From: JAAXKN01 sp050258815
GTDB taxonomy: Bacteria > Bacteroidota > Ignavibacteria > Ignavibacteriales > SURF-24
Direction: 5' to 3'
NCBI GenBank assembly: GCA_050258815.1
Contig: JBLMZM010000085.1
Span: 1-63,946 of the forward strand
DNA length: 63,946 nucleotides
The notes under the pieces are model-generated. The model was given only the letters and a program-made list of their open reading frames with translations. It made no database searches and was not told the DNA's origin. Below are positions 53,713 to 63,700 of this stretch, piece after piece (positions within the stretch are counted from its first letter, which is position 1; each line of letters opens with the position of its first letter). A program made the position numbers and the translations under genes.

Positions 53713-55017
53713 TTACCCGATAAATAAGATCTGATAAATTAAATAAATATTTAATAAAATAATTAATACTGCCATTAAACTTACTATAATTGTAGTAATC
53801 CGTTTGTTGACCAGAACGCCCATTATCTTCTTGTTCTTTGTAAATTTTATCAGCGGTATTATTGCAAAAGGGAGTCCGAAGCTAAGGACAACCTGACTTA
53901 TAACAAGCGTGCGCGTTGGGTCAAAGCCAAATGCAATTACAAGCAGGGAGGGAATGACAGTGATCATACGCCTCAGCCAGACAGGGATATGCCAATGAAG
54001 GAACCCCTGCATAATTACCTGACCGGCACTTGTACCTACAGATGATGAAGAAAGTCCGGAAGCAAGTAATGAAATGGCGAAAATCCACCCGGCTGCTTTT
54101 CCTAATAAAGGCTGAAGAGTCAGATGCGCTTCCTCAAGGGTTGCCACGTGCGTAAGACCATGCGAGAAGAAAGTTGAAGCAGCCATTATAAGCATTGCCA
54201 TGTTAATGAGACTTGCAATACCCATGGCAAGTGTAACGTCAAGGATTTCAAACCTGTAAAGACGTTTTAGTTTGACAGGATCTTTTACTATAATACGCCC
54301 CTGTGTGAGAGCCGAATGAAGGAATATTGCATGAGGCATTATTGTTGCCCCAAGTATGCCTGTTGCCAGGAGGATGCTTTCTGTTCCTGAGAATTGGGGT
54401 ACCACGGCATGATAAAGTATTGTCTTTATTTCAGGTTGTGCGATAATAGTCTCCAGAAGATAACTGCCGGCAATAACACTAACCATTAGGGCAATTGCAA
54501 TTTCCAGGGGACGAAACCCATATCGCTCAAGTCCGAGTATTAAAAATGTACAAATAGCAGTTAGTATACCGCCAATTATAAGTGGAAAACCGAACAAAAG
54601 ATTAAAACCGATGGCGGCTCCCAGAAATTCGGCAAGATCTGTTGCCATGGCTACCATTTCCATCAATACCCACATTACATAAACAACCGGCTTGGAAAAG
54701 TTATTTCTGCAATGCTCAGCCAGGTTGTTGCCCGAGGCGATTCCGAGTTTGGCAGACAATGACTGAATCAGCATTGCCATTAAGTTGCTGGCCAGAATTA
54801 CCCAAAGTAAAGTATATCCAAACTGCGATCCACCCTGAATATTTGTTGCGAAATTTCCTGGGTCTACGTAGGCAACACTTGCAATAACAGCGGGACCGAT
54901 AAAAGGAATTAACCTTGACATAAGGTTTTTTTTTGATTTCCCTGACAGCGCATCTTCAGCCCGGGTCCTGATCCTGGTGTCTGTCTGCATCATGGTTTCA
55001 TTTATGGATTTCTTCAT
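53713..55017 (-). CDS. mntH: Nramp-family divalent metal (Mn2+/Fe2+) transporter
   Basis: 434-residue proton-coupled importer with about 11 helices. Diagnostic motifs are in place: helix 1 DPGNFATNIQGGSQFGY (metal-binding Asp and Asn of DPGN) and helix 6 MPHAIFLHSALTQGR (the usual metal-site motif MPH). The N-terminal 35 residues are cytosolic and charged. No MntR-type site was recognised in the 670-bp upstream spacer. Translationally linked to the downstream Usp gene. Confidence 0.93.
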   Translation of the reverse strand: MKKSINETMMQTDTRIRTRAEDALSGKSKKNLMSRLIPFIGPAVIASVAYVDPGNFATNIQGGSQFGYTLLWVILASNLMAMLIQSLSAKLGIASGNNLAEHCRNNFSKPVVYVMWVLMEMVAMATDLAEFLGAAIGFNLLFGFPLIIGGILTAICTFLILGLERYGFRPLEIAIALMVSVIAGSYLLETIIAQPEIKTILYHAVVPQFSGTESILLATGILGATIMPHAIFLHSALTQGRIIVKDPVKLKRLYRFEILDVTLAMGIASLINMAMLIMAASTFFSHGLTHVATLEEAHLTLQPLLGKAAGWIFAISLLASGLSSSSVGTSAGQVIMQGFLHWHIPVWLRRMITVIPSLLVIAFGFDPTRTLVISQVVLSFGLPFAIIPLIKFTKNKKIMGVLVNKRITTIIVSLMAVLIILLNIYLIYQILFIG

Positions 55018-55687
55018 CTTTCCTTTTAATATAAATCGTCGGAGTGATAATTTAGATATAATTTAAGTTTTTTATGCTGCTAAAGCAATTCTGCGGGAAG
55101 TAAAAAATATTTACGTATATGAAGTATCTTTATTTAATTTATTCAGCAAGGCTATTTTTAAAAAGATTCTTTTACTAGTTGTGCTGGTAAAACCAATTTC
55201 TTATTCAAAATAGCATAAGTAAAAATATGTTTTTATAGAATTTAACGATGTGCATGCTGAAAATAATATATGTATTATAGGGCAGTAATATTTGAAAGCA
55301 GGAATCTAGTGGAGGAGAAGCGGCTGCCCATTGGACAGTCGTACATCCAAATACGGCTTGCTTTACTTTTCTGCTTAAATGGCGCAATTACCCGGAAAGA
55401 ATTCGTAATTACTTTGTGAAAGGGCACCAGGTAACCAGAAGGCATAATTGGATTTTAGGAATGAGAGGAATAAGATAAATATTGTATAAAAGATAAAATA
55501 TCCGAATAAAATATTTTAAGGCTTCAACTTAGTAAGATCCCTGTGTATAGGTTTAACAGTAAAAAATATTTATGAATAAATCTTTATTTAATAATAACTT
55601 AAGAATTTCCTGAAAGGAATATTAAGAAAAAACTTACTAATAAATTTAAAAAAGTTTATATTTGCGCACGAAACTATTGGGAGAAAA
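55018..55687. other. Long intergenic region between mntH and parA
   Basis: 670 bp, AT-rich, with a more GC-balanced patch near 55295-55445. I see no tRNA, no recognised RNA family and no convincing ORF. TATATTTG (55657-55664) is an exact TAnnTTTG element 23 bp before the parA ATG, and TTCCT-N3-AGGAA (55607-55619) is a short inverted repeat just upstream that might be a ParA or ParB operator. No canonical parS was found. Confidence 0.45.
55657..55664 (+). promoter_or_regulatory. Putative -7 element for parAB
   Basis: TATATTTG fits TAnnTTTG exactly and is 23 bp before the parA start. A TTG at the usual -33 spacing is absent, so the call is tentative. Confidence 0.35.
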
Positions 55688-56455
55688 ATGGAAGGTACTA
55701 AAGTTATATCTTTCTCAAACCAGAAAGGGGGCGTTGGTAAGACGTCACTCACTCTGCATCTTTCGGGTGTAATGGCCGAACATGGGCATAAAGTTCTCTT
55801 GATCGATCTGGATCCGCAGGGGAATTTGTCTTCCTTTTTTATCAATAACATTTACGGACTTGAGAATACAATCAGGGAAGTGTTGCTGGATGAAATGGAT
55901 CCTCGGGAAATACTAACAAAAACCAGTTTCCCAAATATCGATATACTTCCAGCCAATATAACCTTGTCTGATCTGGATGCAAGGCTCGCCGGAAGTGATG
56001 ACGCACAATATCTTCTTAGTGATAGTATTAGCGAAATATTGCCAAATTATGATTATGTGCTGATGGATTGCCCCCCTTCATTATCGCGGGCAACCAAAAT
56101 GGCATTTGTAGCTTCCACCCATTACCTTATTCCTATTGAGTGTCAGGAATGGTCAGTAAAAGGCGCAGGGCAACTTCTTGCCTTTGTGGAGACTATAAAG
56201 AAAAGGGCCAACTCAAATCTTGAACTTCTTGGCTTTGTAATTAATAAAATGACAGGCAGAAGAAAAATTGAGCTCGAGTTCAACGAACTCCTTCGCTCTA
56301 CTTATCAGGATAAGGTATTTACTACAGAACTCAGAAATACGGTTGCCTTTACTGAAGCAATTACATCAAGGCTGCCTATAAATTACTATTCACCAAAGTC
56401 AACTGAGGCTATTTCATTCAGAAATTTATTTGAGGAGATAAGGCTACGTGTCTAA
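55688..56455 (+). CDS. parA: ParA-family partition ATPase
   Basis: 255-residue deviant-Walker ATPase. SFSNQKGGVGKTSLTLHLSG at 7-26 is the P-loop with the signature lysine; LLIDLDPQGNLSSFF near 38-52 and VLMDCPPSLS near 121 complete the site. It binds DNA non-specifically in its ATP form and moves ParB-bound DNA. parB overlaps its end by 8 bp, so the two are coupled. No replication initiator or gidA/gidB genes, normal chromosomal parAB neighbours, are near. Confidence 0.92.
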   Translation: MEGTKVISFSNQKGGVGKTSLTLHLSGVMAEHGHKVLLIDLDPQGNLSSFFINNIYGLENTIREVLLDEMDPREILTKTSFPNIDILPANITLSDLDARLAGSDDAQYLLSDSISEILPNYDYVLMDCPPSLSRATKMAFVASTHYLIPIECQEWSVKGAGQLLAFVETIKKRANSNLELLGFVINKMTGRRKIELEFNELLRSTYQDKVFTTELRNTVAFTEAITSRLPINYYSPKSTEAISFRNLFEEIRLRV

Positions 56456-57347
56456 ATCTTTTTTAGCCCAGATAGAAAGAACTTTTTACGAAAAGCCGGA
56501 CGAGACTCAGGTAGAATTTAATATACAGCAGAATCCCTTTAAGGATACCAAACGGCTGTCAAATGCCCGGTTGATTAGAACTGAAAATATTTTTCCGGAT
56601 CCCAATCAGCCGAGGAAAGATTTCAAGGAAGAAGCTTTAAGGGAGCTGGCTGATTCAATTGCCAATCATGGACTGCTTCAGCCTATTGCTGTTGAAGCGG
56701 CAGAGGATGGAAAATTCAAGGTGATCGTGGGGGAGCGAAGGTACAGAGCCTGCAGGTTAGTGGGACTCGCCGAGATACCCTGTTTTGTTCTTTCACCTGA
56801 AAATTCAAAAGACAGATTTGCGAAGCAGCTTGTTGAGAATTTTATCAGGGAGGACCTGAACCCAATTGAAAAGGCCTATGCTCTGATAGAGTATAAGGAT
56901 ATACTTGGTGAAGGCAGCAAATGGGAAGACGTTGAAAGGTCACTGGGTATTTCAGATACCAGGAGGAAGCAATTTATAAGACTTCTTAACCTGCCAGAAG
57001 AAATGCAGAACCAGATTGTGCTTAGAAGCAGAATAGAACATGAAGCCCAGATTACCGAAGGACACGCAAGAGCACTCCTGTTGCTTAACAGCCACCCTGA
57101 AGAACAGAGGAATCTGTTTAATGAATTGACTTCTCCGGAAAACAAGATATCTTCAAACGAAGCACTTAGAATTGCACGTGACATACGGGACAAGTTGAGC
57201 CGCGGGATTGAAAAACCGCAGAAGCTGTCATTTACATATAAAAACAGGGAAGAATTAATAAACTTTCTGAAATCAAAGCTTGCAGAATTGGAGGGGAACA
57301 ATGTTCCCCCGGAAGAACATAATTTTAGTATTAATCCGGTGGCTTAA
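56448..57347 (+). CDS. parB: ParB-family partition protein
   Basis: 299 residues, GTG start inside parA. The ParB/Srx domain (about 40-135) has IFPDPNQPRKDF, the CTP-binding motif GERRYRA near 95, and ENFIREDLNPIEKA. The HTH region (about 150-215; SLGISDTRRKQFIRLLNLP) binds the site sequence, and a C-terminal dimer segment follows (LINFLKSKLAEL). The N-terminal 38 residues lack the usual arginine-rich ParA-activating peptide, though they hold several basic residues. A perfect 17-bp palindrome lies near its 3' end. Confidence 0.92.
   Translation: MSKSFLAQIERTFYEKPDETQVEFNIQQNPFKDTKRLSNARLIRTENIFPDPNQPRKDFKEEALRELADSIANHGLLQPIAVEAAEDGKFKVIVGERRYRACRLVGLAEIPCFVLSPENSKDRFAKQLVENFIREDLNPIEKAYALIEYKDILGEGSKWEDVERSLGISDTRRKQFIRLLNLPEEMQNQIVLRSRIEHEAQITEGHARALLLLNSHPEEQRNLFNELTSPENKISSNEALRIARDIRDKLSRGIEKPQKLSFTYKNREELINFLKSKLAELEGNNVPPEEHNFSINPVA
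57293..57309. repeat. 17-bp palindrome in the 3' end of parB
   Basis: GGGGAACA-A-TGTTCCCC: perfect 8-bp arms around one base, inside the coding sequence of parB (residues EGNNVPP). It is not the parS consensus. It could be a binding site or RNA hairpin near the gene end, or chance. Confidence 0.4.
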
Positions 57348-57564
57348 CTGAACAGAACTTGTGACGAGGACAGCATATTTTCAGAACTCTTTCTTAATCT
57401 GAATCTTATTGATTTATGTTTTTATTTTTATTAAACTTGGTTCAGGAAAATTTACAGGTATCTGGGATTCTGATATCTTCTTCATGCAATTAACCTATTT
57501 CCGGCAGCACCTTTGTTCTTAGGAAATTTCTGGATATTCAGGCTTTGATGCAAGATTCTTAACT

Positions 57565-58320
57565 GTGTGTTATTTAATAAATCATGACTTTTTTAATGAT
57601 ATGATTACAGCAGACAATAATAACCTTGCTTGTAAAGCTTACGATTGCATGAAAGCAGCAGATCTCCAAACCGATGATTTTATGATTCCGGGCAAGACAG
57701 CTGCTATGCTTGCTCATGAAATGAAAACGCCATTGACCTCAATTAAGATGAATGTGGATATGCTTTGTGAAGATATTTCGCTTCCTGAACATAAGAAAAA
57801 ATCCCTTGTCATCATCCAAAAAGAAATTGCCAGATTAAGCAAACTTATAAATTCTTTCTTGCAGTTCTCGGTACAACATGAACCAGTTTTAACCAGGGTC
57901 AATCTGAGAGAACTGGTCGAAGAGGTTGGAGCTTTGCTTAGCCCGGTACTCGAAAATGCCGGAATAAAGCTGATTAATGAAATCGGGGATTATAAAATCT
58001 TTGCTGATCATGATCAGATGAAGTCAGTATTCATAAACCTTATTTCAAATTCAGTAGATGCTATCGGCGTTAACGGAATAATTGAAACTATATCGCATTT
58101 CGATATTCAGAAGAAAACCTTTTCTATCCTTATAAAGGATAATGGAAAGGGAATTGAAGAAAAAGAAAAAATCTTTGACCCTTTTTTTACAACCAGGAAT
58201 TGTGGGACGGGACTGGGACTGCCTATTGCTCTGGAAATAATAAGGAATCATAACGGGTTCCTTAAATTAATTTCATCTAAACCAGGTGAAACAATTTTTG
58301 AAATATCCTTTTCAATATAG
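57565..58320 (+). CDS. Soluble NtrB-like sensor histidine kinase
   Basis: 251 residues when begun at GTG 57565; ATG 57601 is an equally likely start, and neither has a clear ribosome site. There is no sensor domain beyond about 45 residues. HisKA has MLAHEMKTPLTSIKMNV, and HATPase has NLISNSVDAIG, DNGKGIEE and GTGLGLPIALE, as in NtrB/AtoS-type kinases. The sigma-54 activator gene follows after 9 bp and is its evident partner. A signal must come through protein contact. Confidence 0.88.
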   Translation: MCYLINHDFFNDMITADNNNLACKAYDCMKAADLQTDDFMIPGKTAAMLAHEMKTPLTSIKMNVDMLCEDISLPEHKKKSLVIIQKEIARLSKLINSFLQFSVQHEPVLTRVNLRELVEEVGALLSPVLENAGIKLINEIGDYKIFADHDQMKSVFINLISNSVDAIGVNGIIETISHFDIQKKTFSILIKDNGKGIEEKEKIFDPFFTTRNCGTGLGLPIALEIIRNHNGFLKLISSKPGETIFEISFSI

Positions 58321-58329
58321 GAATTATAA

Positions 58330-59673
58330 ATGGGTGACATATTAGTAATTGATGATGATGATTCTATAAGAGAGACATTAAAGATCTTTTTGACCGAACT
58401 GGGACATAAGGTTTTTCTTGCATCCGACGGTCAGGCTGGAATACAAATCATTGAAGAAGAAAATCCCAACCTGGTTATCTGTGATCTGAAAATGCCCGGA
58501 TTGAACGGACTTCAGGTGCTTGACAGGATTAAGGAATATGATTCACATATTCAGACTATTCTGATTACTGCATATGGAGACATAAATTCTACAATCCAGG
58601 CTATGCAGAAGGGTGTTTTTGATTATCTTCATAAGCCTCTGGAAATCGGACAGCTTAAAATGAAAGTTAATAAAGCGCTCGAAAACCAGAACGTAAATAA
58701 AAGACTCGCCGATTATATTACCGAGGATTCAGCTGAATACCAGCTGGAGAACAGCATTATTGGCAATACTCCTGAAATGAGGGAGATATATAAATATATC
58801 GGCCAGCTTTCAATGAATAAGGTCTCAGTTCTCCTGCAGGGCGAAAGTGGTACGGGTAAAGAACTTATTTCTAAGGTAATTCATTACAGCGGTGTTACAA
58901 AAGAACAGCCGTTCATTGCCGTGAATTGTACCGTACTGACAGATTCGCTGCTTGAAAGTGAACTTTTCGGCCACGTAAAAGGAGCCTTTACTGGTGCAAT
59001 AAGAGACAAGAAAGGAAAGTTCGAACTTGCAGAAGAGGGTACTATATTCCTTGACGAAATTTCCGAAATGTCTGCAAACCTGCAGGTAAAACTTCTAAGG
59101 GTTCTCCAGGAGAGGGAGTTTGAGAAAGTGGGTGGTGAAACTCTCATCCCGATGAAGGCAAGAATAATAGCCGCTACAAATAAAAGTCTGGCTGAACTGG
59201 TAGACCAGGGCAAATTCCGTGAGGATCTTTACTACAGGTTAAAGGTATTCACAATTAATATTCCACCCTTACGCGAAAGAAAGAAGGATATCCCTCTTCT
59301 GGTTATGCATCTCCTGAAGAAAATTAACAAGGAACTGCATAAGAACGTAAGAAAGGTCCCATATTCAGTAATGGAAATGCTCCAGAATTATGAATGGGTT
59401 GGTAACGTTCGCGAATTGGAGAATACGCTTATACAGGCCGTGGTATTGTCAAAAAGTGACGTTCTGGAAAAGGAAAATATTCTGCTCAGAGAGACCCTGA
59501 GCACCAATCATCAGGATGATTCATACCTGCTGAGTCTTGCTGAAGTGGAAAAACGCCATATTAAATATGTCCTCGATAAAGTAAGCTGGGATAAAACCAG
59601 GGCATGCGAGATTCTTGGGCTTTCTAAACCTACACTTTATCATAAAATTGAGGCTTACCAGCTGACCAAGTAA
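58330..59673 (+). CDS. NtrC-family sigma-54-dependent response regulator
   Basis: 447 residues: receiver (1-120; VIDDDDSIRE, Asp in LVICDLKMPG), AAA+ activator domain (about 142-375) with Walker A GESGTGKE near 170, the sigma-54 contact loop GAFTGA near 218, and IFLDEISEM, then a Fis-type HTH (about 405-445; TRACEILGLSKPTLYHKI). It is complete and should activate RpoN promoters. It is the only sigma-54 activator in the window. The two sigma-54-like promoters found here, before hydC and cheW, are therefore possible targets. Confidence 0.95.
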   Translation: MGDILVIDDDDSIRETLKIFLTELGHKVFLASDGQAGIQIIEEENPNLVICDLKMPGLNGLQVLDRIKEYDSHIQTILITAYGDINSTIQAMQKGVFDYLHKPLEIGQLKMKVNKALENQNVNKRLADYITEDSAEYQLENSIIGNTPEMREIYKYIGQLSMNKVSVLLQGESGTGKELISKVIHYSGVTKEQPFIAVNCTVLTDSLLESELFGHVKGAFTGAIRDKKGKFELAEEGTIFLDEISEMSANLQVKLLRVLQEREFEKVGGETLIPMKARIIAATNKSLAELVDQGKFREDLYYRLKVFTINIPPLRERKKDIPLLVMHLLKKINKELHKNVRKVPYSVMEMLQNYEWVGNVRELENTLIQAVVLSKSDVLEKENILLRETLSTNHQDDSYLLSLAEVEKRHIKYVLDKVSWDKTRACEILGLSKPTLYHKIEAYQLTK

Positions 59674-59690
59674 TATTTTATAGTTTAAGT

Positions 59691-59746
59691 AAAGGCGTTG
59701 ATATAAAGAGCACTTGCCCTGATTATCAGCGCTTTTCTGTTTTAAA
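59691..59746 (+). terminator. Probable terminator after the NtrC-like gene
   Basis: AAAGGCGTTGATA (59691-59703) pairs with TATCAGCGCTTTT (59724-59736), 13 pairs with two G-T wobbles, 20-nt loop, then CTGTTTT. Confidence 0.6.
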
Positions 59747-60094
59747 CGTATACAGCCAGATAATCTGAATTTTAATTCTTAGCTTTTACCGGAAGCGACC
59801 AGGCCCGCATCCCTATTTGAAAATAATAAATATCTGCAGTCATGGGAGAAAAGCAAAACTATATTCAGGTTTTGTAAATTCTACATCAAGCCTTTGTAAT
59901 CATTCTGTTTTTCACCCAGAAAATATATATGGTGAATTAGTAAAACCCTGATCTGTGGCATAGTATGGGCCACTATAATCTGCCATTTGTCCCCAATAAA
60001 TTCTGCAAGTAAAGAAACTTAACTAATAAATTAAATTTCTTTAAAAACACCCTAAAAAAACGCAAAAATAAGCTAAAAAAGACGTTTTTTGTCC

Positions 60095-60110
60095 TGGCAC
60101 CATTCTTGAG
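60095..60110 (+). promoter_or_regulatory. Sigma-54-like promoter before cheW
   Basis: TGGCAC (60095-60100), spacer CATTC, TTGAG (60106-60110). The -24 element is perfect with correct spacing; the -12 GC is GA, so strength may be reduced. The cheW start is 45 bp downstream. The NtrC-like activator gene ends about 420 bp upstream. Confidence 0.55.
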
Positions 60111-60155
60111 ATTAATGTTGGGAAAAAACAACTAACTATTTAACTTCTGGAAAAA

Positions 60156-60638
60156 ATGATAAAAAACCTGGTGATCTTTTCAGTCTCAGATCATGACTTT
60201 GCAACTGATATTCAGAAAGTATCTTTAATTTTAAAGACTAATGAGGTTTTTAAATCACAATTCCTTTTACCTACAAAAAATTCTATTACAAAAATCGGTA
60301 TAACAGAGATCAGGATCATTGATCTCCACACCATATTAAATCTGACTCCCAAGCGGATAAATCATAACACCAGATTATTAGTAGTAGAAACGGGGAAAAA
60401 AGTTTGCGGATTTATAGTCGACAAGGTAAAGGAAATTATCAGCGTAGATGTAAAACTTATTGAGCCTACTTTCCAGGAGGATATCGAGGGTAATCTCAAT
60501 AACGGGCTGCCTTTCAGCCTTCCAACTATAGAAGCTGATAATCAACAATTGATCTTATTAGACTTTGAGAAATTAATGACTGATGACAGGCATGAGTTTT
60601 TTAGATTTGCTGAGATTCAACAAAATGTCAGTAAATGA
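60156..60638 (+). CDS. CheW-like coupling domain protein
   Basis: 160 residues with a single CheW fold: VIFSVSDHDFATDIQKVSLIL, then ITEIRIIDLHTILNL, RLLVVETGKKVCGFIVDKVKEIISV and a final LILLDFEKLM. CheW links chemoreceptors to the CheA kinase. No CheA, receptor or other chemotaxis gene lies nearby. The usual GLPIPEVREI-type sequence near the start is diverged, so its partners may be unusual. It appears to be transcribed alone from a sigma-54-like promoter. Confidence 0.82.
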   Translation: MIKNLVIFSVSDHDFATDIQKVSLILKTNEVFKSQFLLPTKNSITKIGITEIRIIDLHTILNLTPKRINHNTRLLVVETGKKVCGFIVDKVKEIISVDVKLIEPTFQEDIEGNLNNGLPFSLPTIEADNQQLILLDFEKLMTDDRHEFFRFAEIQQNVSK

Positions 60639-60671
60639 CTTTTTAACAACAATAATAACTTGGAGGGAAGT

Positions 60672-60695
60672 ATGCCACAAAGTTTACCACCCTAA
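60672..60695 (+). CDS. Possible 7-residue leader peptide MPQSLPP
   Basis: A strong ribosome site GGAGGG (60662-60667) sits 4 bp before an ATG opening the seven-codon frame MPQSLPP, then TAA. It lies 86 bp before the large exported-protein gene. A terminal Pro-Pro before a stop is known to slow ribosomes, so a translational attenuator is possible. It may equally be chance. Confidence 0.25.
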   Translation: MPQSLPP

Positions 60696-60742
60696 GGGGA
60701 GTAAAGCAATCTTAATTCACAGAATCGTTCACTTAATCTTTT

Positions 60743-60752
60743 TAGTTAACTA
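60743..60752. repeat. 10-bp palindrome upstream of the large exported protein
   Basis: TAGTTAACTA is a perfect palindrome, flanked by CTTAAT (60732-60737) and ATTAAG (60756-60761), slightly off-centre. Possible operator; weak evidence. Confidence 0.25.
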
Positions 60753-60780
60753 ATAATTAAGAATATTTTTCGGAGAAAAA

Positions 60781-63700
60781 TATGAATTTTATGAATCGTG
60801 TGAAAAGTATCTGGATGATGCTGATGTTGCTTACAGTTTTTACGGTTGCTGCATTTGCTCAGGATACTTACTATGTGCGCAATGACGCACAGGGGGATAA
60901 CCTTACCGCGGTTAAGAATAATCCCCTTAAGCCATATAAGACCATTGCCGCTGCTATTAACGCAGCTGCAGCTGGGGATATAATTAGTGTTGCATGTATG
61001 ACTTATGATGAAGCACAGGTTACAATAAATAAAGCTGTGACTTTGGTTTCAACCCCGGATAACGGTCTTACAGTTGCAACAATTAATAATGGCTTCATAA
61101 TTAATAAAGATGCCGCTACAATAAATCTTGGCACAGGCAGCAGCGCAGGCTTCTTGTTAAAGAATGGTGCAGCTGGTGCTTTGAACCTTACAGCTGGTAT
61201 ACTTAACATCACAACTGCTAATGTTACTTTAGTTGATGGTGCTAATGTTTATCGTTCAGCTGGCTCTATTACTGCTGCTCCTACTTTTGCAAAACTGGTT
61301 AATGTTTATTATACCGGTGAGAGCAAAACAGCAGGTCCGGAATTACCGGTTGATTGCAAGGGTGGTATCTTAAATAATGGTATGATTGCTGGCAAGACTT
61401 TAACAGTCAATGCTACTTTATCTGCTCAAGATATCCAGAACGTAAATGGTAACATTACATTTAATGCTAAGGTTGTAACAGAAGAAATCAGTAACATGGG
61501 TACTGGTACTCTGAACTTTGCAGCAAATGTTGATTTATATGCCAATGGTAATTCATTAGATAATGCCGGTACAATTAAATTGAATTCTGGTGTTATGACA
61601 ATAGTTACCGAAAAGAATGGTATCATTATCAATAACGCTGGTAAGATCATTTCTACAACTTCTAAGGTTGTTGGTGATGGTGTTATTACTTTTGTTGGTA
61701 CAACAGCTAAAGCTAATACAATTGTAGGCGAAGTTCCAAGTCTCGTTATTCCTGCCGCTTACAAAGGTACAATTACTGCTGCTGGTCCAGTGTCAATCGT
61801 TGGTGAATTCAAACTGGAATCTCCAGTTGTTGCAGCTTTCAATGACAATGGACAGACTATTGAAGTTTATGAAGACTTCTTAAGATTAGACAATACAATC
61901 GGCAACTACGTTGCAGATGGTACTTTAGTTTTCAAGGGTGCTGCTAACCAGGTTTTCAATTCAGGTTTACAGCTTGCCTTCACAAACGTAACAATTGATA
62001 ACGCAGTTGGTACTGTTACTTTGACACAGGCTGCCAATGTAAAAGTAAAACTGGAAATCAAAGCAAAAGGTAAATTAGATCTTAATGGTTTCAACCTTTT
62101 GTTCGATGTTCCTGCAAGTTCATTCGTTAACAACGGATATCAGACTACAGGTAACGGTTTAATTATCGTTAACCATGCAGGTACAACAGTTTTCTCCGGT
62201 ACAGGATCCTTCTCAAACCTGGATCTCCGTGGCGGAGCAACAGTTCAGTTAGGTTCAGATGTTAAGTTTGCCGGAACAATGACATTAAGAAATGGTATCC
62301 TGGATTTGGCTGCTCATACAGCTACTCTGGTTACTGCTGCTTATGCTTCAGTTCCTAAAGTTGTTTTCTATGCTAACAAAGCTTCCATAATCAATGGTGG
62401 CGATTTTGTATTGGACGAAGGCGTAAAATATGATTTAGTTTATGCCCTCAGTTCTGATGCAGTTGCTAACTTTGGTTTTGCTTCTACTCAGGAATGGATC
62501 AACACTGGTATCAATAACCTGACTGTTCAGTCAGACTCTAAAGATTACAATCTTACTGTATTAGCTCCAAATGAAGCTACTTCAGTATATGGTAATTTGA
62601 TGGTTAACAAGGGTCAGACTCTGATACTGAATAATAAAGATCTTACATTTGCAGGTGCCAGCACTAATCATGTGGTTTCTGGTACAATTGCAAAGACAGC
62701 CGGAACAGAAGTACTTATTGTAAAAGCAAACAACATTACTTTAAAAGGTGATGCTGGCGTTTCAGTTGTTCCTGGTATAAAGATCAATTTAGCCGCAGAC
62801 CAGACTTTCACTTCTACAGGTCTGAAGGTTATTAATGGTAACATTACTAACGTTAACGGTTCTAACTCTATAGTATTGGCTAACACAGTAGATAACAGCA
62901 TCACTGGTGATGTGGTTAATACAGCCGGTACTTTGGTTCTTAACCTTAACACAGATAAAGCAAAAGCATCTACTCACGTTGGTAACATTACTGTTACAGA
63001 CGGCAAGTTAACATATACCAGAGGTACAGTTGCTGCTCAGCAGAACCTGACTGGTAATGTTCAGATAGATGGTGGTACATTATCACTTGGTTCAGCTGTT
63101 AAAGTCAGCGGAACTACACTTCAGAATGATGGTACTTTAGAGTTAGGCGCTAACAACTATGCTATGGTTGGTGCTTATACAAGAGTTAAAGGTGCTGTTA
63201 CAGCATCAACAGGTAAAATGGTAGTTGCTTACGGAGCAAGTGCTAACTTTACTCCTGGTGCAGAATTTACAGTTCCTAATCTTGAAATTGCATGCGGTGC
63301 TAATACTGCTACATTGAATGGAAACAGCATTAACGTTGCTAATTCATTTGTCCAGACTTCAGGTACTTTCGCTTTAGGCGATAACAACATGGTTGTTGAT
63401 GGTAATGTATTTACTTACACAGCCGGTGGTGTTACAGCTGGAGCTGGTATTGTTGAATTGAAGGGCGCCAGCACAGTAGTTACCATGGCTGGTAATTTAA
63501 CTTTAGCTAACCTGACAATTAACACAGCTGGTTCAGTTACATTAGTTTCTGACGATGAAACAAAAGATAATCCGACAGCAAGAACTCTTACTCTTACTGG
63601 CGCATATTATCAGAAAGCCGGAAACCTTGCTCTTGGAAGACACAGCATTCAGATCAATGGTTCATTCACACGTGATGCTGGTTCAACAAGCATGGGTACC

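Larger units (their letters stand above)
59674..60155. other. Intergenic region with a terminator and a sigma-54-like promoter
   Basis: 482 bp. It holds the terminator-like hairpin at 59691-59746 and the sigma-54-like promoter at 60095-60110. The middle portion shows no ORF, RNA gene or clear repeat. Confidence 0.5.

Noticed and set aside
55205..55387. 60-residue frame on the minus strand in the mntH-parA spacer
   Set aside because: No ribosome site, no recognisable domain, composition like non-coding AT-rich DNA.
55018..57564. Search for a standard parS site around parAB
   Set aside because: No TGTTNCACGTGNAACA-like 16-mer was seen by eye; a computed genome scan would be decisive.
61003..62977. 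Several Val/Ala/Leu-rich frames on the minus strand
   Set aside because: They are antisense reflections of the low-complexity surface protein, without start signals or domains.
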